From positions 38,004,543 to 38,068,542 of the forward strand of contig OX326961.1 in assembly GCA_946800325.1 (NCBI GenBank): a stretch of DNA of 64,000 bases, written 5' to 3'. Source of the DNA: Luzula sylvatica (lineage: Eukaryota; Streptophyta; Magnoliopsida; Poales; Juncaceae). The position numbers were made by a program, and so were the translations under genes. The notes under the pieces are model-generated. The model was given only the letters and a program-made list of their open reading frames with translations. It was not told the origin of the DNA and ran no database searches. Positions 38,333-50,190 of this stretch are shown here, in pieces (positions within the stretch are counted from its first letter, which is position 1; every line of letters begins with the position of its first letter).

Positions 38333-39813
38333 TTAATACCCCCCCTTAATGCTTTTACTCGTCATTCCCATAATTTCTCGAAAGCGAATGAACTTCACGC
38401 TTGGAAGCGCCTTGGTGAAAATATCCGCCAATTGATTTTCGGATTTGACATGTTTGACAACGAGTTCGTCATCTCCAACCACTTCTCGAATAAAGTGATG
38501 TCGTAGCTTGATATGCTTTGTTCGACTATGGAAGACGGAATCCTTTGACATGGCTATCGCGGATTGATTATCGCAAAAGAGAACCGTTGCGGTTTCTTGT
38601 TTCTCCCCCATGTCTTCTAACACTTTTCTCAACCATTCGATTTTTCTCGCTGCTTCATTTGCCGACACGTATTCCGCCTCCGCCGTTGAAATCGCGACTC
38701 GTTCTTGCCTTTTTGAGGCCCATGAAAATATACCCGATCCAAGGGCAAATGCGTAACCGGATGTGCTTCGCATGTCATCCACACTACCGGCCCAATCGCT
38801 ATCACAAAATTCAACCAACTCTATTTTTGCTTTCTCATTCTTCTCATACATAAGTCCAAAATCTTTGGTACCTTGTATGTATCGCAACAACCTCTTTGCA
38901 ACTCCAAAGTGTAATTTACTCGGCTTACTCATGAACCGAGATAACAAACCCGCTCCATACATAATGTCGGGTCTTGTAACGGCAAGGTATAATAAACTAC
39001 CCACTAGGCTTCTATAGATCGATTCATCGGCATCATCACTACCATCTTCACTCATCATTTTTTCATTCACCAAAATCGGTATCGTCACCGGATTATAATT
39101 CTCCATTTTAAATTTAGCGAGAATATTTTAGACATACTTCATTTGCGAAATAAAAACTCCATCTTCCCTTTGATTAACTCGATACCCAAAAAATAATGAA
39201 GTAATCCCAAGTCATTCATCTCATATTTCTTCAACATATCCTCCTTGAATTCTCGCACCATCTTTTCGTCACTACCGGTAACAATTAAATCATCGACATA
39301 AAAAGAAACGATAATCATATCGGTTTTGCCTTGTTTGATGTAAAGAGTTGGTTCACCCAGACTCCTTTTAAACCCTTTTTCGGTGAAGTAAGCATCGATA
39401 TTGCTATACCATGCACGGGGTGCTTGTTTCAGTCCATACAAAGCTTTCTTCAATTTGTACACGTTGTTGTCGTCTTCGTCAATCACAGACCCTTGTGGTT
39501 GCTCCACGTACACATCTTCTTTCAACACGCCATTTAGAAAAGCAGATTTCACATCAAGTTGGTATAATTTCCAACATTTATTCGTGGCTAATGCAATCAA
39601 CAACCTAATCGTCTCGTGTCTTCCCACCGGCGCAAACGTCTCTTGATAGTCGGTACCGGGTTGTTGAGAGTATCCTTTCGCAACTAGTCTCGCCTTGTAT
39701 TTTTGAACCGATCCGTCCGGATTCGTTTTCGTCCTATAGATCCACTTTAACCCGATTACACCTTTCTCGTTCGGTTTTTCGACTAACTCCCAGATTTCGT
39801 TTTTCTCAATCAT
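38333..39813 (-). pseudogene. Element D: reverse transcriptase and RNase H part of copia pol
   Basis: Two minus-strand blocks. 39813-39139 holds the reverse transcriptase, from WELVEKPNEKGVIGLKWIYR through LDVKSAFLNG to SFYVDDLIVTGSD. 39106-38333 holds the connection and RNase H with CDSDWAGSVDD, STAEAEYV and LFCDNQSAIA, ending in ADIFTKALP. A frameshift just after the YFLGIEL motif and a stop near 39133 separate them, so the polyprotein cannot be made. The upstream half lies 16 kb away beyond element A (55896-56381). Confidence 0.88.
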
Positions 39814-39822
39814 TTTTATTTC

Positions 39823-40890
39823 TGCAGGGAATTATCCCGTCTCCGGGCCCGCGCAGCGGATATGAAGGCCCGGTCCGGTTCCCAAAATCCAAGATCACGC
39901 TTCGATATCGAGGGTACGATGCAAAGTAGGATAGACGATTACCAGCGTGAAATTGATCACGCACGACGGGTTGATCGCTCGCATCCTTCTCTTCCTTCGG
40001 TGTCACGTTGGTGACTAGCTCGTACGTCCCATACCGCACGTCTCCCACCATCTTGACACGTTTACGGTTGTCTTCGCGCGTTCCATGCCCGCACGCTTCC
40101 ACAGCCCGTTACTCGATTACTTCTCCGGTTTGATCACAACGAAGAGCCACATATGTCGCTCCTCTACCCGTATCTACCGTGAGTCGTAGCACCTCGGTCA
40201 CGGATGCATCTGCCTAGACGATGCACCGGCGAACTTGCATGATTGCGTTTCGATTCTCTAAGACGGAGAAAACTCTTTTCTCCTCTTTTCTCTTTCTCTC
40301 AATCTCTTCGCACTCTTTCATCATCTGATTAGAGTCTCATAATTTCTGGATAAAATCCATTAATTATCTGCACTGAACTTATGAGAGAGAGGGAGAAACA
40401 TCCTATATATACTCCATACGATAAGGATGGGCCAAAAGGTATGTATATCTTCTATACACATTTTCAAACAGAAAACTGCATACACCCTTTCAGTATTCTG
40501 TCAGAACGAAAATATCAAATCGTTCCAACCGACTTTGAACATCTACGAAAGTTGTAGCTAATCGTATTATCTTTCCATCCCAATTGGATACAGCCCAATT
40601 GGAGTTCGGACACGAAAGTTACGCCCGTTTTACTGACTGTATGTCAACCCATCGCACCCTTTCGGTATTCTATTAGAACGACACTGATACGTCGCTCAAA
40701 TGGAAAAGCTTACAACATGAAAGTTCTAGATAATCTCATTATCTAACTAACCCAATTTGAATCATTCCAATCGGAGTTACCTACTGAAAGTTATACCAGT
40801 TTTACTAATCTGTTTAGTATGCCCACGAACGCGTACGTTCGTTTGTCCTACGTACCATTTTAGCGTTGATCCAAAACTGTATTTCGTTCA
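39823..40890 (-). repeat. 3' LTR of element A
   Basis: 1068 bp, edges TGCAGGGAATTATCCCG and ATTTCGTTCA. It carries a 15-base local duplication relative to its partner, near 40580-40595 (CCCAATTGGA...CCCAATTGGA). Confidence 0.88.
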
Positions 40891-41124
40891 GTCTCCCACT
40901 CAGTTTCAGATCTACCTAAAAGGTACTCATGTATATCACATATACACTATATCAGAGAATCTAGCCCGCGTATCATATACGCTAAAGCCATGCACATCCT
41001 ATGTGCAAAAACTTGCAATCAAGCCCGACATAGTACGACTCGTTGTGTGACCGTGTAGGTTCGTTTAACGATGGCAGTAGGCCGTTTCCATGGCACTACA
41101 AGCCCATGAGCGGGATCTAGTCAC

Positions 41125-41718
41125 TGTTAGGTTACGCACGCTTATATCAAAGTGTGCAGCGGAATTAGTCTCGCATGCGTAACCTAATTCTACCGGGATC
41201 ACGCCCTAAAACCAACGAAAAAGGAAGAGTTTCGGAGAATTACCTCGTACAAGTTAGTACGTGTCGATTACTTCTCCAAATCCGTGAACCTTCTCCAAGG
41301 AATGCTAGTGCAGTCCCTCTACTCGTGTCCACCTTGATTTCGACCGATCGGAAATCACCAACGCCGTTCTAGTCGACGTCACGATTGAATCTCTCAAATC
41401 CTTTTCTCAATTCTCCCTCTCAATCTCTCAGATCTAATCTGAATTCTGTGGAAGAAGAAGAAGAGAAAACGACGGCTCAAAATCCTAGGTCAGAAAAAGA
41501 CTTAACCTAAAACGAAATCAGAATTTCATATATATAGAACTTACGTCCGTTCTGAACGCACTTTAAGTGTGCGTTCGAACGCACACTGTTCTGACTTCAG
41601 ATAGGAAAGTCCGTTCGAACGCACTCCAAGTTCGTTCTGAACGGACATACTTCTGACAGCAGATTTGTCTATTTATATAAATTCTTCCAAGTCAATTCTT
41701 AAGCCATATTTTCTTTCA
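41125..41718 (-). repeat. 3' LTR of element B
   Basis: Begins TGTTAGGTTACGCACGC and ends ATATTTTCTTTCA on the plus strand. It contains near-palindromes built on GTCCGTTCGAACGCAC and GTTCGTTCTGAACGGAC (about 41545-41650). Confidence 0.92.
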
Positions 41719-43017
41719 AACTCCCTCTTGGATTAAGACTTAATCAACTTGGCCATATGTCCAACATATGTCGTGAGATATAATCACACGTGATTCCATT
41801 TTGTTTGTCCAACAAACTTATTGGTGAGCATTATCTTGAGAATCCGATATATTACGAAATCTTGGTGTGACCTTGTAGGTTCATCTAAGACTGGCAGTGG
41901 ATATGGCAGCATTCCACAAGGTATTGCGAGCACTAGACTGCCGTTAATACCTACCCAGAATTAGCACGAAAAAGGTGGAGAACACCTTTATGAAGATGCA
42001 GTACATCTTCATGCCTAACTCAGATAAGTGTTACTAGTCCTCTTGTTCGCGATATCTTCCGATCAAAAGGGTCACGGTGAAGTCTAAGACTTCAAGTCAT
42101 CCTCTATTCTTTTTGATCAGATATACTCTTTCCCGATAAGAATTAGATTGATAATTACAATGCGAACTCCATGAGTTCCATCGAGCTTGGCCAAGCATTT
42201 CATCAATCTCAATTCAATCGAGGGGCCCGAGAGATATCTCCGTCTATCCTTTTCAAGGTTAGAAAGGAACAATTCCTATCTTGTAATCTCACATCCTTTG
42301 CCTATGCTAAAAACAATACCCAATAGTAATCTCTGCTACACAGTTACGCGTAGGGTCAATTATATCAAAGCATTGCCTTTTCACATACTAGGTATCCATG
42401 AGACCACTCAAGTATGAAGAACCAAAACGCACTATCTGGATATGAGTTCGTCTCCAATGACTCTGACCATGTCACAAACTCATATAGTGGTCAGTCCAAT
42501 ATACGACGCCGCGTATATCCATATTCTAGAATCGACGCTACCGTCCCAGATCAGTAAAACCTGATCATCTCATCTACGAATATGCCAGTGTATGTAAAAG
42601 TCTCCATTCAGTGAATGGACTACCTGGTTCAAACCTATGAACAACTTTATACACCAGGGACGTTTTAGAATTATATTCATTCCGTTTAGTGGTTTTACTA
42701 TCATTCAATTGACGAATCAATATGCCAGACTATGGCCATGCAACATATTATTCTCAACTGACTCGATGCACTAAACTAGAATAAAATTCAAGGTCTATCC
42801 GATTATAATAATCGAATAACCTCTCACACACTTTCTTGTTATTTAAAATTTTTGAAATATGAAGGTTTAGGTCATATAATGAATAATAATATAAATATCT
42901 GTCTCATAAACAAATACAATCCCAATAACACGCCTAGGACATAATAAATGTTCTCCCACTTGCACTAGGCAGATCAAATCCCCTTATGCAATAAGAAACA
43001 TAAATAAAATACCCAAT

Positions 43018-45552
43018 CTAACACTGCGATAGATATCCCAATCCTATCGCCCTAGCATGCTGCTCATGCTTGGCACGTGATAGTGGCTTCGTAAATGGAT
43101 CGGCCACGTTATCATCAGTAGGTATCTTCATTATTTTCACGTCACCTCTCTTCGTAATCTCACGAATCAAGTGGTAACGCCGGAGTACATGCTTGGACCT
43201 GTGATGCGCTCGTGGTTCCTTTGATTGTGCTATTGCTCCGTTATTGTCACAATACACATCCATGGGACCCGAGATGCTTGGCATAACTCCAAGTTCCATC
43301 ACGAACTGTCGTAGCCAGACAGCCTCCTTTGCGGCTTCCGAAGCCGCGATGTATTCCGCTTCAGTTGTAGAATCAGCCACCGTCTTCTGTTTGGAGCTTT
43401 TCCAAACAACAGCTCCGCCATTGAGCGTGAAGACGTAACCACTTTGAGATTGGAAATCGTCCGGGCAAGTTTGGAAACTAGCATCTGTATATCCTTGGAT
43501 AACCAGATCTCTTTCCGCACCACCATAGACAAGAAACATATCTTTAGTATTCCTGAGATACTTAAGAATGCTCTTGACTGCGGACCAGTGAACTTCCCCG
43601 GGATCAGACTGATAGCGGGAAGTCACACTCAACGCATATGCGACATCTGGTCTAGTACATATCATGGCATACATGATCGATCCTATAGCCGAAGCGTATG
43701 GGATCCGACTCATGCGCTCACGTTCAGCGTCCGTTGAAGGACACTGAGCATTAGTGAGAGCGATGCCATGTGACATTGGCAGAAATCCTTTCTTGGATTG
43801 CTCCATGTGAAACCTAGTTATCACTTTGTCAATATATGTACTTTGACTTAGTCCGAGAAGTCTCCTCGATCTATCTCTATAGATCTTTACGCCTAAAATA
43901 TAGGCGGCTTCTCCTAAGTCCTTCATTGCGAATTGACTACCCAAATATGCCTTAACCTGGTTAAGCATTGGGATGTCATTTCCAATGAGTAAGATGTCAT
44001 CCACGTACAAGATGAGGAATACGACCAAACTACCACTGAATTTCTTGTATACACAAGGTTCCTCGATATTTTGAATGAAACCATATTTTGCGATGACCTC
44101 ATCGAAACGTATGTTCCACGCACGAGATGCTTGTTTTAATCCATAAATGGATCTCACAAGCTTGCACACTTTATTCGTATTCTTTGGATCGACAAAACCC
44201 TCGGGTTGTGTCATATACACATCCTCGGTAAGGTTCCCATTAAGGAAAGCGGTTTTGACATCCATCTGCCATATCTCATAATCGTGATATGCAGCTATTG
44301 CTAGAAGAATGCGAATACTTTTAAACATGGCTACTGGAGAAAATGTTTCATCATAGTCTATGCCATGAATTTGCTTGAAACCTTTCGCCACCAGTCTTGC
44401 TTTAAAAGTGTGTACATTACCATCCATGTCGGTTTTCTTCTTGAAAACCCATTTGCACCCAACGGTCTTAGCACCATTAGGTAGATCAATAAGATTCCAA
44501 ACCTTATTATCATACATGGACTGGATCTTGGTTTTCATGGCTTCATGCCATTTCGAGGAATCCAGGCTAGACATAGCACCTTTGTAGGAGGTTGGCTCGT
44601 CATCTAGAGTCAACTCATCATCGTCATTACTAATGAGAAATCCATATCTCTCAGGTTCTTGACGATTCCTACTAGATCTACGTATATATTGTGTACTAGA
44701 TTCAGGTTCACCATGCAATGGTAACTCAGAATCTTGTTCCAGATCAACTTGTTCACTTTGTGGTTCTCGAATTTCTTCGAGATCAATTTTACTCCCACTG
44801 GCTTGACGATCTAGGAATTCCTTCTCTAAGAAGTGTCCTCGTCGAGCCACGAAAACCTTGTTTTCGCTAGGAAAGTAAAAGTAGTATCCTTTTGTTTCTT
44901 GAGGATACCCCACAAATAAACACTTGTCTGATCTTGGCTCGAGTTTTTCCGTCAATAACCTTTTGACGTATGCCTCGCAAACCCAAATCTTTAGATAAGA
45001 CAATGATTGCACCATGCCATGCCATAATTCATATGGTGTCTTTTCAACAGATTTGGACGGAACTCTATTCAGTATATGAGCGGCCGTTTGAAGCGCGAAA
45101 CCCCAAAATGACTTTGGCAAATCCGTTCGACTCATCATCGAGCGAACCATGTCCAACAAGGTCCGATTTCTCCTCTCGGACACTCCATTCCATTGGGGTG
45201 TACCGGGTGGAGTCCATTGTGATATTATACCACAATCTCGAAGATAGTCCTCAAACTCATAGCTCAAGTATTCACCACCTCGATCCGATCGAATAGCTTT
45301 TATTTTCTTGCCCAGTTGAAGTTCTACTTCGTGTTGAAACTCTTTGAATTTCTCAAAAGTTTCACTTTTGTGACGCATTAAGTATAGATATCCATATCTA
45401 CTATAATCGTCAGTAAAAGTCACGAAGTAGCGATATCCATTTCTAGCCTCGACACTCATCGGTCCACATACATCGGAATGTATGAGGGCCAACACATCTT
45501 TCGATCTTTCTCCTTTCTTGGAGAAAGGTGTCTTTGTCATCTTACCCATCAA
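43018..45552 (-). CDS. Element B pol: integrase, reverse transcriptase, RNase H
   Basis: 844 open codons in the same frame as the upstream gag-protease block. Order: the end of the integrase zinc finger (CLMGKM, whose Cys lies just upstream), integrase catalytic core (DVCGPMS, then SDRGGEY and NGVSERRN supplying the D, D and E), the integrase C-terminal part (KCLFVGYPQETKGYYFY), reverse transcriptase (WVFKKKTDMDGNVHTFKARL, MDVKTAFLNG, and LYVDDILLIGND with the catalytic DD), then RNase H (YTDASFQ, STTEAEYIAASEA, VYCDNNGAI) and the tail ADPFTKPLSRAKHEQHA. Length and order are normal for a Ty1/copia element. It would be translated as part of a polyprotein from the start at 46965; a TAA at about 45574 blocks this. 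Confidence 0.92.
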   Translation of the reverse strand: MMGKMTKTPFSKKGERSKDVLALIHSDVCGPMSVEARNGYRYFVTFTDDYSRYGYLYLMRHKSETFEKFKEFQHEVELQLGKKIKAIRSDRGGEYLSYEFEDYLRDCGIISQWTPPGTPQWNGVSERRNRTLLDMVRSMMSRTDLPKSFWGFALQTAAHILNRVPSKSVEKTPYELWHGMVQSLSYLKIWVCEAYVKRLLTEKLEPRSDKCLFVGYPQETKGYYFYFPSENKVFVARRGHFLEKEFLDRQASGSKIDLEEIREPQSEQVDLEQDSELPLHGEPESSTQYIRRSSRNRQEPERYGFLISNDDDELTLDDEPTSYKGAMSSLDSSKWHEAMKTKIQSMYDNKVWNLIDLPNGAKTVGCKWVFKKKTDMDGNVHTFKARLVAKGFKQIHGIDYDETFSPVAMFKSIRILLAIAAYHDYEIWQMDVKTAFLNGNLTEDVYMTQPEGFVDPKNTNKVCKLVRSIYGLKQASRAWNIRFDEVIAKYGFIQNIEEPCVYKKFSGSLVVFLILYVDDILLIGNDIPMLNQVKAYLGSQFAMKDLGEAAYILGVKIYRDRSRRLLGLSQSTYIDKVITRFHMEQSKKGFLPMSHGIALTNAQCPSTDAERERMSRIPYASAIGSIMYAMICTRPDVAYALSVTSRYQSDPGEVHWSAVKSILKYLRNTKDMFLVYGGAERDLVIQGYTDASFQTCPDDFQSQSGYVFTLNGGAVVWKSSKQKTVADSTTEAEYIAASEAAKEAVWLRQFVMELGVMPSISGPMDVYCDNNGAIAQSKEPRAHHRSKHVLRRYHLIREITKRGDVKIMKIPTDDNVADPFTKPLSRAKHEQHARAIGLGYLSQC

Positions 45553-45573
45553 ACAAGATTCGCCATTTTCTAT

Positions 45574-46965
45574 TTACTCTAAGTCAAAAGAATCTAGCAC
45601 TCCATCCTTTTGGAGTCTAGCAATGCGTTTCTCGTTTATGTGTCCGAGACGACAATGCCATGAGTATGTTTCATTAGTTTGAGTGGTATTTATGTTATAA
45701 ATGGACTGATTATTGTTGTTATTATCTAAATCCAAGACATATAGACCATTTTCAACTAGAACATTACTAAAGAAAATATCATTCTTGCGAATAAAACAAT
45801 CATTAGTACCAATAACTAATTCATATCCATCCGCAACAAGTCTCGAAACAGAAATAATACTCCTACTCAAAGTAGGTACATAACAACAATTATCCAAAAC
45901 TAAAATAAGTCCATTTGGCAAAGTTAAATCATACGTCCCTTCGGCAAATGCTGCTACTCGAGCTCCATTCCCGACGCGTAAATCAACTTCGCCACGAATC
46001 AACGATCTTCTACTTCTTAGGCCCTGCATATTATTACAAATATGAATCCCACATCCAGTGTCCAACACCCGTGATGATGAAGTAAAGAAATAAGATTCGA
46101 TAACAAAAATAGCTGATGCCGGTGTGTCCAAGGAAGCGGTCTTTTGCTTGCTCTCCCTCAGGAAGATCTCGCAATCACGCTTCCAATGCCCCTCCTTGAG
46201 GCAGTGGAAACACTTCTTGTCATCCTTGGCTTTCTTGCCCACAGACTTAGGCGCAACCTTGTTGCCCTTTGCCTTCCTCTTCTTGTTTTTGTTCCCAGTG
46301 CGTGGACTCTTCCCTTCAACCACCAATACTTCTGAAGTCCTAGACTTCATGTACCGCGGTTTCATGTCAGTTTCGAATGTTCTGAGCATTCCGATAAGCT
46401 GGGGAATGGTCCTTTTCATGTCTGACATGTGGAAATGCGAAATGAACGAATCGAAACTCGGTGGCAGTGACAACATGATCAAATCAGTTTGTAACTCCAC
46501 CTCGAATTTTATGCCAAGCCTCTCAAGATGATCGAAATATCCTTTCATCTTGAGAAGGTGCGAGCTAACAGGCGTACCATCTTGCATCTTGCATTGCGTT
46601 GCATTGCCAAGAGCTTGGTACTTCTCCACCCTTGCTTGAACCTGAAACATCTCCCTGAGTTGTTTCATAATCTCGTATGCATCCTGTTTCTCAAATTGGA
46701 TTTGATATTCATGAGCCATAGTAGCCAACATAAGGCATGTGACATCATTCGAATCGTCCATCATGGTCGTATATTCGAATGTCTCATCCTCAGTTGCTGT
46801 ATCTCCTGGCACAGGAGGGATAGGCGTCTCCAAGACATGTGCCTTTCCTTCCTGTTTCAGAACGAATCCCAGATTCCTCTGCCAGTCGAGAAAGTTCTTT
46901 CCGTTCATTCGTTCCCTTTCCAAAATGGGACGCAAACTAAAGCGGTTATTACTTGGTAAGGCCAT
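45574..46965 (-). CDS. Element B gag, zinc knuckle and protease
   Basis: Starts at ATG 46965 and runs 463 codons. Residues 1-210 are the copia GAG domain (WQRNLGFVLKQEGKA, LKMKGYFDHLERLG). A CCHC zinc knuckle CFHCLKEGHWKRDC lies near residue 255. An aspartic protease begins at LDTGCGIHICNN near residue 298. The gag-pre-integrase domain WHCRLGHINEKRIARL is near residue 440. The frame ends in an in-frame TAA after the conserved stretch that normally runs on into the integrase; the next block is in the same frame 21 bases later. It is a point nonsense change rather than a frameshift. Whether it is read through is unknown. Confidence 0.9.
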   Translation of the reverse strand: MALPSNNRFSLRPILERERMNGKNFLDWQRNLGFVLKQEGKAHVLETPIPPVPGDTATEDETFEYTTMMDDSNDVTCLMLATMAHEYQIQFEKQDAYEIMKQLREMFQVQARVEKYQALGNATQCKMQDGTPVSSHLLKMKGYFDHLERLGIKFEVELQTDLIMLSLPPSFDSFISHFHMSDMKRTIPQLIGMLRTFETDMKPRYMKSRTSEVLVVEGKSPRTGNKNKKRKAKGNKVAPKSVGKKAKDDKKCFHCLKEGHWKRDCEIFLRESKQKTASLDTPASAIFVIESYFFTSSSRVLDTGCGIHICNNMQGLRSRRSLIRGEVDLRVGNGARVAAFAEGTYDLTLPNGLILVLDNCCYVPTLSRSIISVSRLVADGYELVIGTNDCFIRKNDIFFSNVLVENGLYVLDLDNNNNNQSIYNINTTQTNETYSWHCRLGHINEKRIARLQKDGVLDSFDLE

Positions 46966-48064
46966 TAATTCTACAATTTTTGAAAAATAATGTAATTAAT
47001 AACATGGTCTTTCATATATTAAAATTCATTTTAATTAACTTGAAATTCCCATTATTTTATCATTTCAAATAGCCCCCACTATTGAAACGGAGATTCGATA
47101 CCTTAAATCTCATAATGGACAAGATCCCTATTTAACGTATTTCTAAGGTGACTATGGCCAACCACTCAGAAAATACGTCACGTCGGGTAGGACGGTGTCC
47201 AATCATCTCCAAGACGATTCTTGCTTTATTCGTGAGGTCCGGTATTGAGTCCAACTCAAAACCAGAGTGTGTGTACCTCACTCCTTGCCCCAAATCGTAG
47301 CCTAGCTATCGAATTGGTCAAGTCCAAACCACAAATGGAGTATCACTCAATCAGCGAATTGACATGCCAGACTATGGCCATGCAACACATCAATTCCTAA
47401 TCAATGCATGCCTTCCTTGCTACGTACGTGTAAATCTGTGCCAGACTATGGCCATGCAACACAGATAAACAAACACTAGTCTAGAAGGTTCCATTTAGGG
47501 AGGCATTAGACTTGATAATTACGCGGGAGGATTTTACTTTTTATTAAAATCATTTTATTTTATTTATTAACCAAAACAAATAAAATAATAAGGTATAGCA
47601 TATTGGCCTTTTAGTTTTATGAGCAATCATAAAACCCTAAAATTCCCAATCCTAAAACCCAAGATAATTCCTTGCTTCATGTGAAGATCCAATCTTCGTG
47701 TCGTGTCGTCTTGCCTTGAAGGTCCTTCTTCAAAACTAAACCTATTTTATTTTATTACAACTTTGGAAGACTCACCGGTCCCCACATAATGAAATAAAAT
47801 ACAATTTGGAAAGCTCACTGGCCCCCACACAATACACATTACAAGCATTCACAAACAATCATCCCCGTTTTAGGCTATATGCTATACCGAATCGAATTTA
47901 TAATTTGGAAATTTTAAATTATTGGGCATTTTTGACAGAAAGAAACCAAAATTTGGCTGTCCAGAACCTTGTTCGTTCGAACGCAACCCTAAGTTCGTTC
48001 GAACGCACAAACGACACAAAATTTTCAAATTTTCAAGCTAAGTCCGTTCCGAACGGACTAAAAA

Positions 48065-48103
<39 letters not shown>

Positions 48104-48403
48104 CGAAAACCCGACCAGTTCGTCCAGAACGAACTCCAAGTTCGTTGGAACGGACTCGATACTGCCAGTTTCGTCAAAAACCTGATTTATGCGCCGTTTT
48201 GTCCGAAAATCAAATTTTCAACAGATCCAATCTGTTTAACACTTTAATAACATGCAAATATCCAATATTTGATTCACTAAATGTCTTTCAATCATCAATT
48301 TTGTGTAATTTTGCAATTTTAGCCCAAAAATTCTAAAATTTCCTAAATTCGAACTAAAACATCGATTTTCGATGGTTTTAACGAGCGATTGCTCTGATAC
48401 CAC
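46966..48403 (-). other. Element B 5' leader
   Basis: Untranslated region between primer-binding site and gag. It has a run of 8 A then 35 T (48061-48103), near-palindromes of the GTTCGTTCGAACGCA type (about 47970-48155), and two copies of TGCCAGACTATGGCCATGCA (47365 and 47439). A third copy lies at 42723, upstream of the polypurine tract. Confidence 0.7.
48391..48402 (-). promoter_or_regulatory. Element B primer-binding site
   Basis: Minus-strand TGGTATCAGAGC, complementary to the 3' end of plant initiator Met tRNA, one base from the 5' LTR. The same 12 bases occur at 54534-54545 for element A. Confidence 0.9.
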
Positions 48404-48997
48404 TGTTAGGTTACGCACGCTTATATCAAAGTGTGCAGCGGAATTAGTCTCGCATGCGTAACCTAATTCTACCGGGATCACGCCCTAAAACCAACGAAAA
48501 AGGAAGAGTTTCGGAGAATTACCTCTTACAAGTTAGTACGTGTCGATTACTTCTCCAAATCCGTGAACCTTCTCCAAGGAATGCTAGTGCAGTCCCTCTA
48601 CTCGTGTCCACCTTGATTTCGACCGATCGAAAATCACCAACGCCGTTCTAGTCGACGTCACGATTGAATCTCTCAAATCATTTTCTCAATTCTCCCTCTC
48701 AATCTCTCAGATCTAATCTGAATTGTGTGGAAGAAGAAGAAGAGAAAACGACGGCTCAAAACCCTAGGTCAGGAAAAGACTTAACCTAAAACGAAATCAG
48801 AATTTCATATATATAGAACTTAAGTCCGTTCTGAACGCACTTTAAGTGTGCGTTCGAACGCACACTGTTCTGACTTCAGATAGGAAAGTCCGTTCGAACG
48901 CACTCCAAGTTCGTTCCGAACGGACATACTTCTGACAGCAGATTTGTCTATTTATATAAATTCTTCCAAGTCAATTCTTAAGTCATATTTTCTTTCA
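48404..48997 (-). repeat. 5' LTR of element B
   Basis: 594 bp, about nine substitutions from its partner and no length change. It is followed by the target duplication GTCAC. Confidence 0.92.
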
Positions 48998-50190
48998 GTC
49001 ACTCCATCATGACTACCCATGTTAAACGAAAAATGATCGTGATCATTGTGCCTATCTCGAATAGCGGTTACTAGTTCTCTTGTTTGCGATATCCGTTAAT
49101 CAAAAGGCATGGTGGTAGTCATCCTTATGTCTTGATTAACTATACTTATTTCCCGATTCCGAATTGAGTTAACAAATTACAATCGATATTAACTTTTAAT
49201 ATCATTGACTCTGGCCAGATATTTCGTTAATCAATTCATCGAGCGGCCTAAGAGATATCTCTTCCTTTCGGAATAAACAATTCCTATCTTGGAGACTCAT
49301 ATTGAATTCCGTGTTTCGCACAATACCCAATGATGACCGTTTTGGCCCCCTGTTACGGTAGGCGTAAGGTCATATCAAAGCATTGTGTTACGCACGTAAC
49401 GCAATCAATGATCCCCTCAAGTGTGAAGAACCTAAAACCCCATCCGTCGCAAGTCCATCTATAATGACTAAACCATGTCATGGTCTCGCGGATTTGGTCA
49501 TATCCAATACACGTAACCTAACATATATCTACGTTCCCGATTCGGCAAGCACCTTGTCCCATGATTAGCAAAACATAATCATCTCCTCGGCAAACGTACT
49601 AGTGTACACGTCCAGTCTATTATCTGATAATAGAAATGCTTCTCTGTTAAGCAAACTGATCCGCGACTAGGGATGTTTAGAAATGACACTTTAAGTGTGA
49701 CGGTTTTGCTGCACATAATCATCAATTATGCCGGCGTCCACACAAGTTCAAATCAGGGTTCATGTAACAATCATATTACACAACCCGCACACAGTTTTCA
49801 TATAAGGTGAATGCATATTAATTTAAGTAAACAAAATTTTTAAAAGGGATGCATTCATATGGACTAAGTATTTGGGTGATACAACGTTTATCTATGGGTA
49901 TCTCCATATCCATAACCTGCGAGGACTATCGTATTTAGATAACTACACTCTACTCTCTTCTTCCTCCTCTAGGTATCTCCATATCCATAGTCATCGCATG
50001 ACAGTCATGCGCGACTAGAGAGAGCGGTTTTGTAAACGGGTCCGCACGTTCCCGCTAGTGTTAATCATCATCTATATTGGAACATTTCCAATATCTCCGA
50101 TCACATCTTTTCACAAAATTTCATGGATCAAATGAAATTTTTCTGAGTATTGGCTAGAAGTGGTTGTGACCTCGGCATTTGTGACTTGTA

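Larger units (their letters stand above)
41125..48997 (-). mobile_element. Element B: nearly intact Ty1/copia retrotransposon
   Basis: Two 594-bp LTRs (41125-41718 and 48404-48997) with about nine differences by eye (98.5% identity), both TG...CA. The flanking duplication is GTCAC (41120-41124 and 48998-49002). The primer-binding site (48391-48402, initiator Met tRNA type) lies one base inside the 5' LTR. The polypurine tract AAGAGGGAG (minus) is next to the 3' LTR at about 41721-41730. The internal part has a 1.4 kb leader, gag-pol (46965-43018) and a 1.3 kb untranslated 3' part. Only one nonsense codon breaks gag-pol, so this is the youngest element in the stack. Confidence 0.93.

Noticed and set aside
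39806..40102. Minus-strand frame duplicated at 54452-54826 (and related plus-strand frames at 32862-33339)
   Set aside because: They are parts of the A-family LTRs, not genes.
41175..41372. Open frame duplicated at 48454-48651
   Set aside because: It lies wholly inside the two LTRs of element B, so it is repeated with them and has no known domain.
48391..48402. Possible tRNA gene fragment
   Set aside because: The 12 bases are the retrotransposon primer-binding site. There is no tRNA fold around them.
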